Of a stretch of DNA of 55,238 nt, positions 1-8,236 are shown piece by piece. Positions within the stretch are counted from its first letter, which is position 1. Every line of letters starts with the position of its first letter. The notes under the pieces are model-generated. The model saw only the letters and a program-made list of their open reading frames with translations, was not told the DNA's origin and searched no databases. The position numbers and the translations under genes are program-made. Source of the stretch: Verrucomicrobiota bacterium (GTDB taxonomy: Bacteria > Verrucomicrobiota > Verrucomicrobiia > Limisphaerales > UBA8199); assembly GCA_029974925.1 (NCBI GenBank), contig JARKQH010000075.1:1-55238 (forward strand), in the 5' to 3' direction.

Positions 1-1
1 G

Positions 2-97
2 ACGTTCGACAAAGACTTGCTGACTCTGGAGAAGCCCTACGGAGTGCAGTGCCTTCCCCCCCGCAGCTTTATCCGGGCAATCCTGTCCAACCCCTGA
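2..97 (+). CDS. PIN-domain toxin, C-terminal fragment (cut by window edge)
   Basis: The frame is open from base 2 to a TGA at 95-97 and gives about 31 residues. 'TFDKDLLTL' followed by 'LPPRSFIRAIL' resembles the C-terminal end of COG1569-type putative PIN-family toxins, where the Asp of the DKDLL segment is one of the metal-binding acidic residues. Those proteins are predicted ribonucleases of toxin-antitoxin pairs. The antitoxin and most of the toxin lie outside the window. The stop codon sits inside the first bases of repeat R1, as it does for the PIN gene that ends at 23650. The family call rests on a short segment, so it is tentative; the open frame and the toxin-rich context support it. 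Confidence 0.5.
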   Translation, partial: TFDKDLLTLEKPYGVQCLPPRSFIRAILSNP

Positions 98-217
98 TTC
101 TTTCCCGCAGCTCCCCGCCGCTATCTAGGTTCCGCCCCACAAACCACAGGGCCGGCAGCCCGCGCAATTCCTCCGGGTCGAAGCCGCAGGCCGCCGCACA
201 CACGGCAACCGTGTTAC
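91..217 (+). repeat. Toxin-downstream repeat, copy R1
   Basis: First of five related copies (R1-R5). It opens with CCCCTGATTC, which contains the stop codon of the upstream PIN gene, continues through a C-rich tract, a 'GGTTCCGC' box, a 'GCCGGCAGCCCGCGC' box and 'TCCGGGTCGAAGCCG', and can be followed to a GTGTTAC at 211-217 that is shared with R4. By eye it is roughly 85-90% identical to R2 over 100 bases. Read on the minus strand it encodes 'CGFDPEELRGLPALWFVGR', matching the same reading in R2. Right boundary is approximate. Confidence 0.7.
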
Positions 218-305
218 ACCCGACCTCGAAGCCGGGCCGGGGGATGCCGGTAAGGGGGTCAGGAGTGGCCAAAAGCAGACAAAGGTGGCCAGCAAGGCGG
301 CTTGA

Positions 306-327
306 TTCCTGATAGTTGTTATAGGAA
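306..327 (+). promoter_or_regulatory. Putative antitoxin operator (inverted repeat)
   Basis: TTCCT at 306-310 and AGGAA at 323-327 form an inverted repeat about 10 bases before the GTG start of the antitoxin. AGGAA may also serve as its ribosome binding site. The same arrangement, TTCCT with GGGAA, precedes the broken paralogous module at 22490-22511, although the bases between the arms differ. Autoregulation of toxin-antitoxin promoters by the antitoxin is general knowledge; binding here is inferred. Confidence 0.35.
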
Positions 328-336
328 ATTCCCATT

Positions 337-564
337 GTGAAAACTCTGAAAGTTGATGCGTGCAAACGTATTCGGCTCCCGGATGCACGTCCTCGCCAGG
401 TGTTTGCTTACGAAAACCGCGGGGATGGCACTATCCTCCTCACTGAAGTCAAGCCCAAGGCCCAAGAGCCGTTTCCGCCCGGCAGCCTGGCCAAGTACAT
501 GACCAAGGAGCGGGACGAACTGGAAACCGCCATTGTGCGCGGTTGTGTCCAGGGGCCGGTATGA
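337..564 (+). CDS. AbrB/MazE-like antitoxin of the PemK-type pair
   Basis: A 75-residue protein starting with GTG at 337, preceded by AGGAA. The N-terminal half ('RIRLPDARP', 'VFAYENRGDGTILLTEV') has the short-strand pattern of SpoVT/AbrB-type swapped-hairpin DNA-binding antitoxins. The C-terminal half would be expected to bind and block the toxin. Its TGA overlaps the toxin ATG by four bases (ATGA), so translation is probably coupled. Expected role: neutralise the PemK-like ribonuclease and repress its own promoter. A degraded paralogue begins at 22518 with nearly the same first 14 residues. The antitoxin call rests mainly on position, size and the AbrB-like pattern. Confidence 0.7.
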   Translation: MKTLKVDACKRIRLPDARPRQVFAYENRGDGTILLTEVKPKAQEPFPPGSLAKYMTKERDELETAIVRGCVQGPV

Positions 565-893
565 AGGACCAGTTTGATGTATGGGAATTCGACTTCCCGC
601 AAAAAGGACCGCATCCGGTCGTTTTGATTTCGCCGCCTGATCGCTGTGCCAGGTCAAAAATCGTCAATGTGCTGTTTTGCACCAGCCAGCGCCAAAGTCG
701 GATGCCCTATCCCTTTGAAGTAACGCTCAACGGCGCCGATGGTATGGACTGGGAAACGTTTTGTGATTGCTCCATAGTGTATGCCATTGAATCGGCAAAA
801 CTCACACACCGCCGAGGCCGCGTCAGCCGGGAGCGCCGAAACGCAATTCGCGCCAAGATTCGCGATGTGTTTCGCCTCGCAGCGTTGGACTAA
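561..893 (+). CDS. PemK/MazF-family toxin (mRNA interferase-like)
   Basis: The ATG at 561 overlaps the antitoxin stop; the frame runs upstream to 543, but the coupled start is preferred. It gives 110 residues, the usual PemK/MazF size. 'MKDQFDVWEFDFPQKGPHP' followed by 'VVLISPPDRCARS' matches the family's N-terminal strand and basic loop region. Family members cleave mRNA at short motifs. The next part ('VLFCTSQRQSRMPYPFEV', 'DWETFCDCSIVYAI') fits the remaining strands, and the C-terminal helix is basic. Its TAA is directly followed by repeat R2. The second copy at 22518-22834 keeps the same C-terminal region but is cut off from a proper start. Activity is not shown by sequence alone. Confidence 0.82.
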   Translation: MKDQFDVWEFDFPQKGPHPVVLISPPDRCARSKIVNVLFCTSQRQSRMPYPFEVTLNGADGMDWETFCDCSIVYAIESAKLTHRRGRVSRERRNAIRAKIRDVFRLAALD

Positions 894-1027
894 CCCCTGA
901 TCCTCCCCCGCAGCTCCCCGCCGCTGTCGAGGTTCCGCGCCACAAACCACACGGCCGACAGCCCGCGCAGCTCCTCCGGGTCGAAGCCGTGCGCCGCCGC
1001 CAACTCGAGCGCCCGCAGAAACTGCAT
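890..1027 (-). other. Small reverse ORF (45 codons) inside repeat R2
   Basis: On the minus strand an ATG at 1027 opens a 45-residue frame ending in TAG at 890-892, opposite the PemK toxin stop. It contains 'HGFDPEELRGLSAVWFVAR' and 'NLDSGGELRGRIRG'. R1 encodes almost the same peptide in the same frame, with changes such as L for V and G for A, and R4 keeps a decayed version. It may be the remnant tail of a once-repeated gene, or a by-product of a DNA element that is conserved for another reason. No family recognised and no clear ribosome binding site. Confidence 0.2.
894..1004 (+). repeat. Toxin-downstream repeat, copy R2
   Basis: Begins at the base after the PemK toxin stop codon with CCCCTGATCCTCCCCCGC and runs to about 1004. 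GCTGTCG and CGACAGC within it form a 7-bp inverted repeat. The box CGCAGCTCC occurs twice. Downstream similarity to the R1 flank continues loosely ('AAGCAGACAAA' at about 1033-1043 and 233-243). The repeat is followed after about 70 bases by the 3' end of a tRNA-Arg gene on the other strand. Confidence 0.7.
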
Positions 1028-1071
1028 CTGGAAGCAGACAAATCCGCCAGGCCGCTCCCCCTCCAGGGGGT

Positions 1072-1147
1072 TGGTACCCCCACCCTGAATTGAACAGGGA
1101 TCAACGGTTTAGGAAACCGCCGCTCTATCCATTTGAGCTATGGGGGC
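1072..1147 (-). tRNA. tRNA-Arg (anticodon CCT)
   Basis: The minus strand folds as a complete tRNA with an encoded CCA: acceptor GCCCCCA/TGGGGGT, D-arm AGCTC...GAGC, anticodon stem GCGGT/ACCGT around the loop TTCCTAA (anticodon CCT, reads AGG), a four-base variable loop, and T-arm CCCTG-TTCAATT-CAGGG. Length is 76 with CCA. Its 3' end faces the toxin-antitoxin module and repeat R2; tRNA 3' ends are common integration sites, which may matter here. Confidence 0.96.
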
Positions 1148-1473
1148 AAGCCTGCAGCAAAACATACGGAAACAGGGGGCCTAGGGCAAGGAGGCGTTGG
1201 GCAACCTCGGTGCGGCTTCCATCCTGTGGCATCCGTTTTTCGACGAAACAACGCCGCGGCTCGAGGGCGCAACCGATTGAAATCTCGTTCGCTTTGGCGA
1301 AACCGCCGGACGTGGGTTTGCCCCCCCCCATCCCGCGCCGGGCGGCTCATCTCGAAGCAGCCGCCCAGGGTTTCGGATTGCGGGGAACCACCAACCGGCT
1401 GCGTCTGGAACCGGTCAAAAATCTCCTGTTGCCAGCCACCGGTGAATCTGCTATGTGTTCACTGAAGCTGGAA
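1148..1473. other. Spacer between two tRNA genes
   Basis: 326 bases between tRNA-Arg (minus) and tRNA-Gly (plus). Short frames on both strands have no ribosome binding sites, no family features and mutually overlapping compositions, so I call no gene. Promoters for both divergently placed tRNAs must lie here, but no convincing -35/-10 pair stood out. A run of eight C lies at about 1321-1328. Confidence 0.5.
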
Positions 1474-1547
1474 GCGGGTGTGGTTCAGTGGTAGAATGCG
1501 GGCTTCCCAAGCCTGAGATGAGGGTTCGATTCCCTTCACCCGCTCCA
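1474..1547 (+). tRNA. tRNA-Gly (anticodon CCC)
   Basis: A complete tRNA fold: acceptor GCGGGTG/CACCCGC, D-arm GTTC with AGTGGTA loop, anticodon stem CGGGC/GCCTG with loop TTCCCAA (anticodon CCC, reads GGG), T-arm with TTCGATT loop, discriminator T and an encoded CCA. Length is 74 with CCA. Confidence 0.96.
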
Positions 1548-1713
1548 ACTCGCCAGCCTCAATCCCAAGCCCTTGCAGCCGAGCGGTTGTGTCAACCGTT
1601 TTAGCCTGTTGCTTTGGTTTCGACCGAACCTCTCCGAACCCAATCCGCCCATCCCCCTCGCACGCGCAACCCGATTGCCGTCCAGAACCCCGAAGCGGGT
1701 TCCGCCGCCCACC

Positions 1714-1746
1714 CCAAGGTTGCCCCCGACGGGGGGGCTACCTTGG
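1714..1746. repeat. Intergenic GC-rich hairpin
   Basis: CCAAGGT-T-GCCCCC pairs with GGGGGC-T-ACCTTGG, giving 13 pairs with one T-T mismatch and a five-base loop. It has no T-run and is not next to a gene end, so it looks more like a dispersed REP-type palindrome than a terminator. The stretch from 1548 to 2044 (497 bases) otherwise holds only the direct repeats listed next and the leader of the PEP-CTERM gene. Confidence 0.5.
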
Positions 1747-1777
1747 GTCGCCCTGAGAACCCGGAACAGAATTCAAC

Positions 1778-1885
1778 ATGTCCGAAATGTGATAAAATCA
1801 TGTCCGAAAAGTGTCATTGCGAGTCCCAATCCCCGTCCCAAACCCTCACCGACTTCATGTCCGGAAAGTGTACTAAGATGTCCCC
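1778..1885. repeat. Direct repeats with ATGTCCGAAA core, resembling an insertion-sequence end
   Basis: ATGTCCGAAATGT (1778), ATGTCCGAAAAGTGT (1800), ATGTCCGGAAAGTGT (1857) and a partial ATGTCCCC (1878) lie in one orientation within 108 bases. Multiple short direct repeats of the TGTCCGGAAAGTG type are seen at ends of some transposons, where transposase binds. No transposase gene is in the window, so this may be a relic end or an unrelated binding-site array. Confidence 0.4.
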
Positions 1886-2044
1886 TAATGGTACAGACCT
1901 GGCCTGAGTTTTCGTGAATAATGTAGGGGTAGTTGACGAAGTGTGGGCCGCTGCAGCGCTCATGTTTCCGAGACCGGGCAAACAAAAAAATCGGGAAACA
2001 CAGAAAGACTGATCAGTCAAATAACAAAAGAAAGGGGCAAACTT

Positions 2045-2629
2045 ATGGGAAAATTAATTAAATACGCAGCAGCCCTTGCGGCTGTTGGATTGTTGGGGGT
2101 GGCGACGAGTGCGAGGGCGACGATTACCTTTACGCCCCCAATAACTGTCAGTTCTGCAAACATCGTAGGGGCCGCTGATATTCTTCAGACGGATACGGCG
2201 CAGGGCGAGATTACAACAGTGCTTCCGATCGCCCAGCAGTTGTTGGACTTGGTAGCCGGTTACGACGGTCTTATTGGTGGCCGGAGGTACCGGACTTCTT
2301 CTGTTGATTATAACGGAACCCTAGTGCTGAGCACAGCCGCAAAAGATGGCAGCGGCAACGTGAATGTTCCCGCTGGCTGGGAGTTTGTAGCCGGCAAGTA
2401 CGACGGCCAAAACGCAGGCTACATCCTTTTCTACCTGGGCTACCAAGATGCGGTACTGCCGAGCACGTCCTATGCGATATGGGGCAATAACTCCGGCCAG
2501 TTCGGTCTTTCTGGCTGGTATGCCTTCAATCCCATACCCGAACCCTCCACAGTAATGGCCGGCGCCTTGCTGCTGTTGCCATTTGCGGCGAGCACGGTGC
2601 GTTACGTGCGCCGGAATCGCAAGGCATAG
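2045..2629 (+). CDS. PEP-CTERM sorting domain protein
   Basis: Secreted 194-residue protein of unknown function. The ATG at 2045 is chosen because an AGAAAGGGGC ribosome binding site precedes it and because it starts directly with a signal peptide ('MGKLIKYAAALAAVGLLGV', cleavage near 'SARA'). The same frame extends upstream to 1943 without support. The mature part has no domain I recognise. The C-terminus is a standard PEP-CTERM signal: 'PIPEPSTV', a hydrophobic stretch, then the basic tail 'RYVRRNRKA'. In bacteria with exosortase such proteins are cleaved at the PEP motif and linked to extracellular polysaccharide. No exosortase gene is in this window. A 12-bp perfect hairpin follows 31 bases after the stop. 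Confidence 0.88.
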   Translation: MGKLIKYAAALAAVGLLGVATSARATITFTPPITVSSANIVGAADILQTDTAQGEITTVLPIAQQLLDLVAGYDGLIGGRRYRTSSVDYNGTLVLSTAAKDGSGNVNVPAGWEFVAGKYDGQNAGYILFYLGYQDAVLPSTSYAIWGNNSGQFGLSGWYAFNPIPEPSTVMAGALLLLPFAASTVRYVRRNRKA

Positions 2630-2660
2630 TCCTTGACCAGATTGGTTTTGGTTTCTCGCA

Positions 2661-2690
2661 AATCGGGCCGGCCGCAACGCCGGCCCGATT
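2661..2690 (+). terminator. Hairpin after the PEP-CTERM gene
   Basis: AATCGGGCCGGC at 2661-2672 and its exact complement at 2679-2690 give a 12-bp stem with a six-base loop. Only a short T pair follows, so it could act as a terminator or an mRNA-stabilising structure. Confidence 0.55.
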
Positions 2691-2958
2691 CCTGTACAGG
2701 GGTCCCTTCGAATGCCAGCCGCGTTCCGGCTCCACTGAAACGCGCCCCTCCACGTTAACCCGCCGTTTCATCCGCCGCGGGGTTGCGCTCCGTTTCGCTT
2801 CGCCGGCCGGGTTCATCCCGCCATCCCTTCGAGATTGTCCGGTTTGTTTGCCCGCCGGCGCCTCTGGTTCCGGTTCGTTGGTTCCGCACGCGCCCGAAGC
2901 CGGCCCGTCTTTTTTTATACAAATTCCGCCGCGCCGGTGTCTATGGGATGAGAAACGA
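2691..2958. other. Spacer before the sigma factor gene
   Basis: Together with the hairpin this makes 329 bases between the PEP-CTERM and sigma factor genes. Frames crossing it have no recognisable protein features. A T-tract followed by TATACAAAT at about 2911-2924 could be a -10 region for the sigma gene, but no matching -35 was seen. Confidence 0.3.
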
Positions 2959-3513
2959 ATGGCTGACGGCAAGGCAGAGCCGGGATGGTGCGAGGCGCTC
3001 TACGAGAGCGTGGCGCCCGGGTTGATTCTTTACGGACGCGCCTTGGGTCTGAGCCATTGCGAAGCCGAGGATGTCCTGCACGAGACCTTTTTGAGCCTGA
3101 TGGAACGCGGCGCCCCGCCGTCCCAGCCCCGCCATTACTGTCTGCGAAGCTACCGGAATCGCGCGCTGAATTTCCGCCGGTCGTTCTGGCGGCGCCTGAC
3201 GCGCGAGCTGGAATCGCGCCGCTGGTTCGAGCGGTCGGCGGACGAGTCGCCCGCCGAGCGGCGGGCCATGGCGGAGCTGGCGCGCCTGCCCCGGGAACAG
3301 CGCGAGGTGATTGTGCTGAAGGTCTGGCACGGGCACACGTTTGAAGAAATTGCCGCCCTCCTTGAGATTTCCCCCCACACCGCCGCCGGCCGCTACCGCT
3401 ACGGCCTGCAAAAACTCCGAACCCGATTGGAAAGGACAGGTTATGAATACGACGAGCGAATTCGAGACCCGATTGCGTTCCTGGAAACCGCGCCCCCCCT
3501 CGGCGAGGGTTAA
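2959..3513 (+). CDS. ECF-type RNA polymerase sigma factor
   Basis: From the ATG at 2959 ('MADGKAEPGWCEALYES') the product has 184 residues, typical for ECF sigma factors; the open frame continues upstream to 2848 without a family match. The region-2 helix is seen around residues 28-48 ('EAEDVLHETFLSLMERG'). The region-4 helix-turn-helix is seen around residues 108-155 ('LARLPREQREVIVLKVW', 'TFEEIAALLEISPHTAAGR'). It would direct RNA polymerase to a small regulon. The last 71 bases overlap the start of the next gene, and that gene in turn overlaps the DUF2723 gene, so the three are probably one transcript. ECF factors are usually held by an anti-sigma factor encoded next door, which makes the next gene the candidate. 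Confidence 0.87.
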   Translation: MADGKAEPGWCEALYESVAPGLILYGRALGLSHCEAEDVLHETFLSLMERGAPPSQPRHYCLRSYRNRALNFRRSFWRRLTRELESRRWFERSADESPAERRAMAELARLPREQREVIVLKVWHGHTFEEIAALLEISPHTAAGRYRYGLQKLRTRLERTGYEYDERIRDPIAFLETAPPLGEG

Positions 3514-3826
3514 GCGCCGCCTCTTTGGCCGCCCTTGGGCGCTCCGCGAGGCCGTGGCGTTCCGCTTCACCCGCCTGGCGCCGGTGGCGGCTGCGGTCGT
3601 GGTCCTATGGACCGTCGCCACCCAGCGCAACGACAACGGACTGGGTGGTGGAGGCGGCTTTTCGCCCCTGCTGGCCAGCAACGCCGCCGCCGCAACCGCC
3701 CTTAACGGAAGCCCCGGAATCGGTTCGACGGGATTTGCGGCCCAAACTTTTGATTGGACAAATGGCAGAAGTTCGACTTCTAGTATCAGTTCTCTCAAGG
3801 CTTCGAGAAGAACAAACGGATCATGA
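3443..3826 (+). CDS. Small single-span membrane protein, candidate anti-sigma factor
   Basis: 127 residues from the ATG at 3443, preceded by GGACAGG. The N-terminus is basic and cytoplasmic in character ('[19 protein letters not shown]', 'ARVKRRLFG'). One membrane segment lies at about residues 46-62 ('[15 protein letters not shown]'), followed by a Gly/Ala/Ser-rich tail. It starts inside the sigma factor gene and its TGA shares four bases (ATGA) with the DUF2723 start. Placement and topology fit a membrane anti-sigma factor. However, no zinc-binding HxxxCxxC motif is visible and the cytoplasmic part is short, so this is inference from context. Confidence 0.65.
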   Translation: MNTTSEFETRLRSWKPRPPSARVKRRLFGRPWALREAVAFRFTRLAPVAAAVVVLWTVATQRNDNGLGGGGGFSPLLASNAAAATALNGSPGIGSTGFAAQTFDWTNGRSSTSSISSLKASRRTNGS

Positions 3827-6800
3827 GTAACGATAAAGTCAAATTGCCGGGGGCCAAACCGGCTGCGGCGGCTCCTGCACCAACTGCCAAGGCCCAGGCT
3901 TCCACCCATGTCGCCCCCCTGTTCCGGCGGATTGACTGGATCACCTTCCTGATCACTTTCAGCGTGGTCATGCTCGGGTACTACCTGACGCTGGCGCCCG
4001 AGTTGACCCTCGAGGACTCGGGCGAGCTGGCCACCGGCTCGATGTACGCGGGCATCCCCCACCCGCCCGGCTATCCGGTCTGGACGATTTACACCTACCT
4101 TTGGACGGTGCTGCTGCCGGTTGGCAACATTGCCTGGCGGGTGGCCCTGGGCACAGCCTTTAGCGGCGCCCTGGCGGCGGGTTTGCTGGGGCTGTTGGTC
4201 TCGCGCGGCAGCTCCCTCCTCATGGAAGGCATTGAAGAGCTCAAGGCCATGAGCGGCAACTGGGAGAGCTCGATCTGCATGATCTCCGGTTTTGTGGCGG
4301 GAATGCTGATCGGCTTCAACGGCTTCATGTGGAGCCAGGCGGTCATCGCCGAGGTGTACGCCACCAGCGTGGCCTCCTTCATGTTCGTGCTGCTCTGCCT
4401 GCTGCGCTGGATTTACGCCCCCCACCAGCGCCGCTTCCTCTACTATGCGATGTTCGCCTTCGGCATCAGCTTCACCAACCACCAATCCCTCATCGTCGCC
4501 GCCATGGGCATCGAAGTGGCCATCGCCGCGGCCGATTATCGCCTGGGCCGCAACCTCTTCCTTTGGAACAGCATCATTTACCTGGCCGGCCTCATTCTCA
4601 AGGCGCAAAAAATGATCGGCACCCTGGATGCCAACCCCGCCATCTTTGCCATTTTCAACGTGGTGGGCATCGGCTCGATTGCCGCCTATCTCTGGTTTGC
4701 GAACCTGACCAAGGAAACCTTCAACGAGTTTTGCGCCGACCTCCTGGCCCTGCTGGCCGTGGTGTTCCTGGCCCTGGTCCCCCGGCTGGGGGTTTTTGGG
4801 CTCCTGCTTTCCCTCGGCGCCATCGCCGGTTTCCTCAAGTTCGCCTGGCAGAATCGCAAGCTGGGCTGGGAATGGCTCACTGTGCTGATCTGCGGTGTGT
4901 GCTGGCTGGCCGGCGCGTTGTTCTATCTCTACATGCCCATCGCCGGCATGACCAATCCCCCCATGCAATGGGGTTATCCGCGGACTGTGGAGGGCTTCTG
5001 GCACGCCTTCACCCGCGGCCAGTACGAAAAGGCCAACCCGACCGACATCATCGGCGACCCGATGCGGTTCATCACCCAGTTGGGGATGCTGGGCACGGGG
5101 ATCGTCGAGGAATTCAACTGGGTGTATGCCTTCCTGGCGCTGGTTCCCTTCCTGTTCTTCACCAAACTCCACCGGCGGGAGCGCTCGTGGTTGATCGGCA
5201 TCGCCGCCATTTACCTCTGCTTGGGCGTCCTGCTGCTCATCCTGCTCAATCCGCCGCCGGACCGCGCCGCGCAGGACCTGGTCCGCGTGTTTTTCGGCGC
5301 TTCGCACATGCTCATCTCCCTGCTGGTCGGTTACGGCATGACGCTGGTGGCGGCGTACATGGCCACGCACTATCACCAGTTCCGCTCCTGGGGGTTGATT
5401 GGCGGCGCGGTCGCCGTGGCCCTGGCCCTCTTCACATTCGTGACGCATACCCGCGACACCTACTTCGGTCAAACCGCCTCCGTGAGCCTTTCGCAACTGG
5501 CCGCGCTGGTCAGCGATGCCTTCACCGACAAGGACCAGTTCGGCGTGCCGATCTTCGCCGGCCTGATCCTGATCGCCATGACCGTGATCTTTGTCGCCAG
5601 CGTGCTGGTGTATCGCAACCGGGCGCCCTTGCTCATCACCCTGGGCATGTTCGCCCTCATGCCCGTTTATCCGGTCATGACTCACTGGGCCAACAACGAG
5701 CAACGCAATCATTGGTTCGGTTATTGGTTCGGCCACGACATGTTCACTCCGCCGTTCAAGGACGCCAATGGGCAGCCGCTTTACCCGGAAATGACCAAGG
5801 ACGCCGTGCTGTACGGCGGCACCGATCCGGGCCGCTTCTGCCCGACCTACATGATCTTTTGCGACAGCCTCACGCCGTCCAATTGCCTGCCGGTCATGGA
5901 CCAGTCCTTCGACCGCCGGGACGTGTATATCATCACCCAAAACGCCCTGGCCGACGGCACCTACCTGAACTACATCCGCGCCCATTACAACCGCAGCCAG
6001 CAGATTGACCCGCCCTTCTTCCAGGAGTTCTTCCGGTCCCAGCGCGAACGCGAGGAAAACTACAAAACCAATTTCTTCGCCCGCGCCATGATCCCCCTGG
6101 ACCGCTTCTTCACCGATTTGGGCGCCCGCATCGAGAAGCGCCGGCGCACCTTCACCTCCTGGTTCGTCGAAGACCATTTCCTGGACCTGCCGGCTTTCGC
6201 CGCAAAGCTGCGGCCCCATCCCGAGCAGGACCCTCTGTCCAAGTTCATTTACGACACCCTGCCGGCGGAAACCCGCCAACTGCTCGCGTCCAACAGCGAC
6301 CCGGCGGCGCTGCGCCGGGCCCTGGCGCGCGACCTGAACCTGCTGCTTGACCGCGAACTGCAGATCAAGAGCCAGATCGCAAAGAAAAAAGCCGAAATTG
6401 CCGAATTGAACGAGTATCTCTCCCGCCGCAACAGCGAGAGCAAGAGCAAGCGCCTGGAGACCCTCACCACCGAAGTGGCCGCCCTGGAGAAGGTCCCGCC
6501 CTTGTACGACCCGGAGCGCTTCAAACATGTCGCGCTGTCGGAATACCTTCAGGATTTCATCAAGGAAAATCCGCAAAGCCACACCCGGGTGCGCCTGAAC
6601 CGCCTCCTGCTCGAGGCGGCCTATCCGACGGCCATCGCCAAAACCAAGGGGGGCGTTTATCCGGACCGGGAAATCTACATCGCCAGCCCCCGCGATTCAC
6701 AACGCTGTTTCGAGGAATACCTCCAGGATGCGCAGCTTCGCCTCCAGCGCAACCAGCTCAAGCCGGGGGAAGACGTTCGGATTGTGGACAACCGGGTTCA

Positions 6801-8163
6801 GGTTTCCGGCCAGGTGGCCGTGATGGCCATCAACGGCCTCCTGACCAAGGTCATGTTCGATCGCAATCCCAAGAACGAGTTCTTCGTCGAGGAAAGTTTT
6901 CCGCTGGACTGGATGTATCCCCACCTCACCCCCTTTGGCATCATCATGAAGATCAATCGCCAGCCGGTGCCGGAGCTTACCGAGGACATCGTCCGCCGCG
7001 ACCACGAGTTCTGGACGCGCTTTGCCCGCGAACGCCTCATCGGCGACTGGCTGACCTATGACACCAAGGTTTCGGAAATCGCCGCGTTCGTCGAGCGTGT
7101 TTACCTGCGCAAGAATTTCAAAGGCTTCACCGGCGACCGGAAGTTCGTCCGCGACGACCAGGCGCAAAAGGCGTTCTCCAAGCTCCGCAGTTCCATCGGC
7201 GGGGTGTACAACTGGCGCATTGCCAATTCCAAACCCGGCAGCGCCGAGCAGCAGCGCATGATCAAGGAGGCCGACTTCGCCTTCCGTCAGGCTTTTGCCT
7301 TCTGCCCCTACAGCCCGGAGGCGGTGTTCCGGTATGTGAACCTGTTGCTGAGCCTGCAGCGCTTTGATGACGCGATCATCGTCGCCACCACCTGCCTCAA
7401 GCTCGATCCCTACAACGCCCAGGTCCTTGACCTGGTCAGACGTCTGCAGGAGTGGAAAAAGGAACGCGGCAACTACACCCCGCCCACGCTGAATGTGGCC
7501 GAAATGGAGCAGTCGCTGCAGAACAATCCCGCCGACTTCCAAACCGCGTTCAACCTGGCCAGCGCCTACCTTCAGATGCAAAACCAGGCTCGCGCCTTCG
7601 AGGTCCTCGACCGGGTCCTCAACCATCCCAAGGCCGACCCCGCCGCTTTTCGCGCGCTGATCAAGGCCTACAACAGCATGGGCAACCAGGCCCAGGTTCA
7701 GGCGGTGGTCGCCAAACTCCAAACCCTCGTCCAGTCCAACCCCGCCAACTTCGATGCGGCCATTGCCCTGGCCGAGGGCTATCGCGAACAGCAAAAGATG
7801 GACCTGGCTCAACAAACCCTCGAACAGGTGCTCAACCACCCGCAACTGGACGCCAACGCCGCCCTCCAGCTCGCCCAGCAGTACGCCGCCCTGCTCAATT
7901 ATCCCAAACTGGAAACCACCCTGGACCGGCTGGTCAAGCTCGCCCCCGATTCTCCCGAGGCCTGGTACGATCTGGCCGCCTTGAAAGCCACGCTCGGCAA
8001 GGGCCCCGACGCCCTCAAGGTGCTGCGCCGCGCCATCGAGTTAAGCAACGACCGGCTCAAAAAAGACCCGAAGCAGCGCGACCTCGTGGCTGAGGCCGAA
8101 AAGGATCCCCGCTTCGCTCAACTGAAGACAAACCCTGAATTTCTGGAAGCGCTGAAGAAGTAA
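3823..8163 (+). CDS. DUF2723 membrane protein with C-terminal TPR region
   Basis: A 1446-residue inner-membrane protein. Residues ~38-105 carry the DUF2723 (TMEM260-like) signature: a first membrane helix, then '[17 protein letters not shown]' and '[11 protein letters not shown]', followed by many hydrophobic helices up to about residue 630. Acidic residues in the first loop are typical of GT-C-fold glycosyltransferases; TMEM260 in animals is a protein O-mannosyltransferase, while bacterial members are uncharacterised. Residues ~640-1140 are soluble, with a Lys/Glu-rich coiled coil near 845-890. From ~1146 to the end there are TPR-like repeats ('[19 protein letters not shown]', '[19 protein letters not shown]'). 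It probably glycosylates exported proteins or envelope material. The start overlaps the preceding gene by four bases, and a strong terminator follows. Confidence 0.85.
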   Translation: MSNDKVKLPGAKPAAAAPAPTAKAQASTHVAPLFRRIDWITFLITFSVVMLGYYLTLAPELTLEDSGELATGSMYAGIPHPPGYPVWTIYTYLWTVLLPVGNIAWRVALGTAFSGALAAGLLGLLVSRGSSLLMEGIEELKAMSGNWESSICMISGFVAGMLIGFNGFMWSQAVIAEVYATSVASFMFVLLCLLRWIYAPHQRRFLYYAMFAFGISFTNHQSLIVAAMGIEVAIAAADYRLGRNLFLWNSIIYLAGLILKAQKMIGTLDANPAIFAIFNVVGIGSIAAYLWFANLTKETFNEFCADLLALLAVVFLALVPRLGVFGLLLSLGAIAGFLKFAWQNRKLGWEWLTVLICGVCWLAGALFYLYMPIAGMTNPPMQWGYPRTVEGFWHAFTRGQYEKANPTDIIGDPMRFITQLGMLGTGIVEEFNWVYAFLALVPFLFFTKLHRRERSWLIGIAAIYLCLGVLLLILLNPPPDRAAQDLVRVFFGASHMLISLLVGYGMTLVAAYMATHYHQFRSWGLIGGAVAVALALFTFVTHTRDTYFGQTASVSLSQLAALVSDAFTDKDQFGVPIFAGLILIAMTVIFVASVLVYRNRAPLLITLGMFALMPVYPVMTHWANNEQRNHWFGYWFGHDMFTPPFKDANGQPLYPEMTKDAVLYGGTDPGRFCPTYMIFCDSLTPSNCLPVMDQSFDRRDVYIITQNALADGTYLNYIRAHYNRSQQIDPPFFQEFFRSQREREENYKTNFFARAMIPLDRFFTDLGARIEKRRRTFTSWFVEDHFLDLPAFAAKLRPHPEQDPLSKFIYDTLPAETRQLLASNSDPAALRRALARDLNLLLDRELQIKSQIAKKKAEIAELNEYLSRRNSESKSKRLETLTTEVAALEKVPPLYDPERFKHVALSEYLQDFIKENPQSHTRVRLNRLLLEAAYPTAIAKTKGGVYPDREIYIASPRDSQRCFEEYLQDAQLRLQRNQLKPGEDVRIVDNRVQVSGQVAVMAINGLLTKVMFDRNPKNEFFVEESFPLDWMYPHLTPFGIIMKINRQPVPELTEDIVRRDHEFWTRFARERLIGDWLTYDTKVSEIAAFVERVYLRKNFKGFTGDRKFVRDDQAQKAFSKLRSSIGGVYNWRIANSKPGSAEQQRMIKEADFAFRQAFAFCPYSPEAVFRYVNLLLSLQRFDDAIIVATTCLKLDPYNAQVLDLVRRLQEWKKERGNYTPPTLNVAEMEQSLQNNPADFQTAFNLASAYLQMQNQARAFEVLDRVLNHPKADPAAFRALIKAYNSMGNQAQVQAVVAKLQTLVQSNPANFDAAIALAEGYREQQKMDLAQQTLEQVLNHPQLDANAALQLAQQYAALLNYPKLETTLDRLVKLAPDSPEAWYDLAALKATLGKGPDALKVLRRAIELSNDRLKKDPKQRDLVAEAEKDPRFAQLKTNPEFLEALKK

Positions 8164-8186
8164 AGGCGCGCGGCGGCGCGCTTTTC
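8164..8186 (+). terminator. Rho-independent terminator of the sigma/DUF2723 operon
   Basis: GCGCGC at 8166-8171 and 8176-8181 around a GGCG loop, flanked by A residues on the left and followed by TTTTCTT. It begins right after the stop codon. Confidence 0.75.
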
Positions 8187-8236
8187 TTCCCCCCGCCAAA
8201 ACCGTTCGGCGCCCGGCCCCGCCAAGGGACACCGCA

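Noticed and set aside
85-217. R1 as a true integron attC site
   Set aside because: GTCCAAC fits the first core, but the expected complementary last core is not matched, R2-R5 lack proper cores, and no integron integrase is visible. Kept only as an analogy in the cassette finding.
4329-6008. 559-codon plus-strand frame inside the DUF2723 gene
   Set aside because: Pro/Arg/His-rich out-of-frame reading of membrane-helix codons; no start signal.
2941-6582. 1213-codon open frame on the minus strand opposite the sigma/DUF2723 genes
   Set aside because: Low-complexity His/Gln/Gly/Glu-rich translation typical of antisense frames in GC-rich genes. The plus-strand proteins there have clear families.
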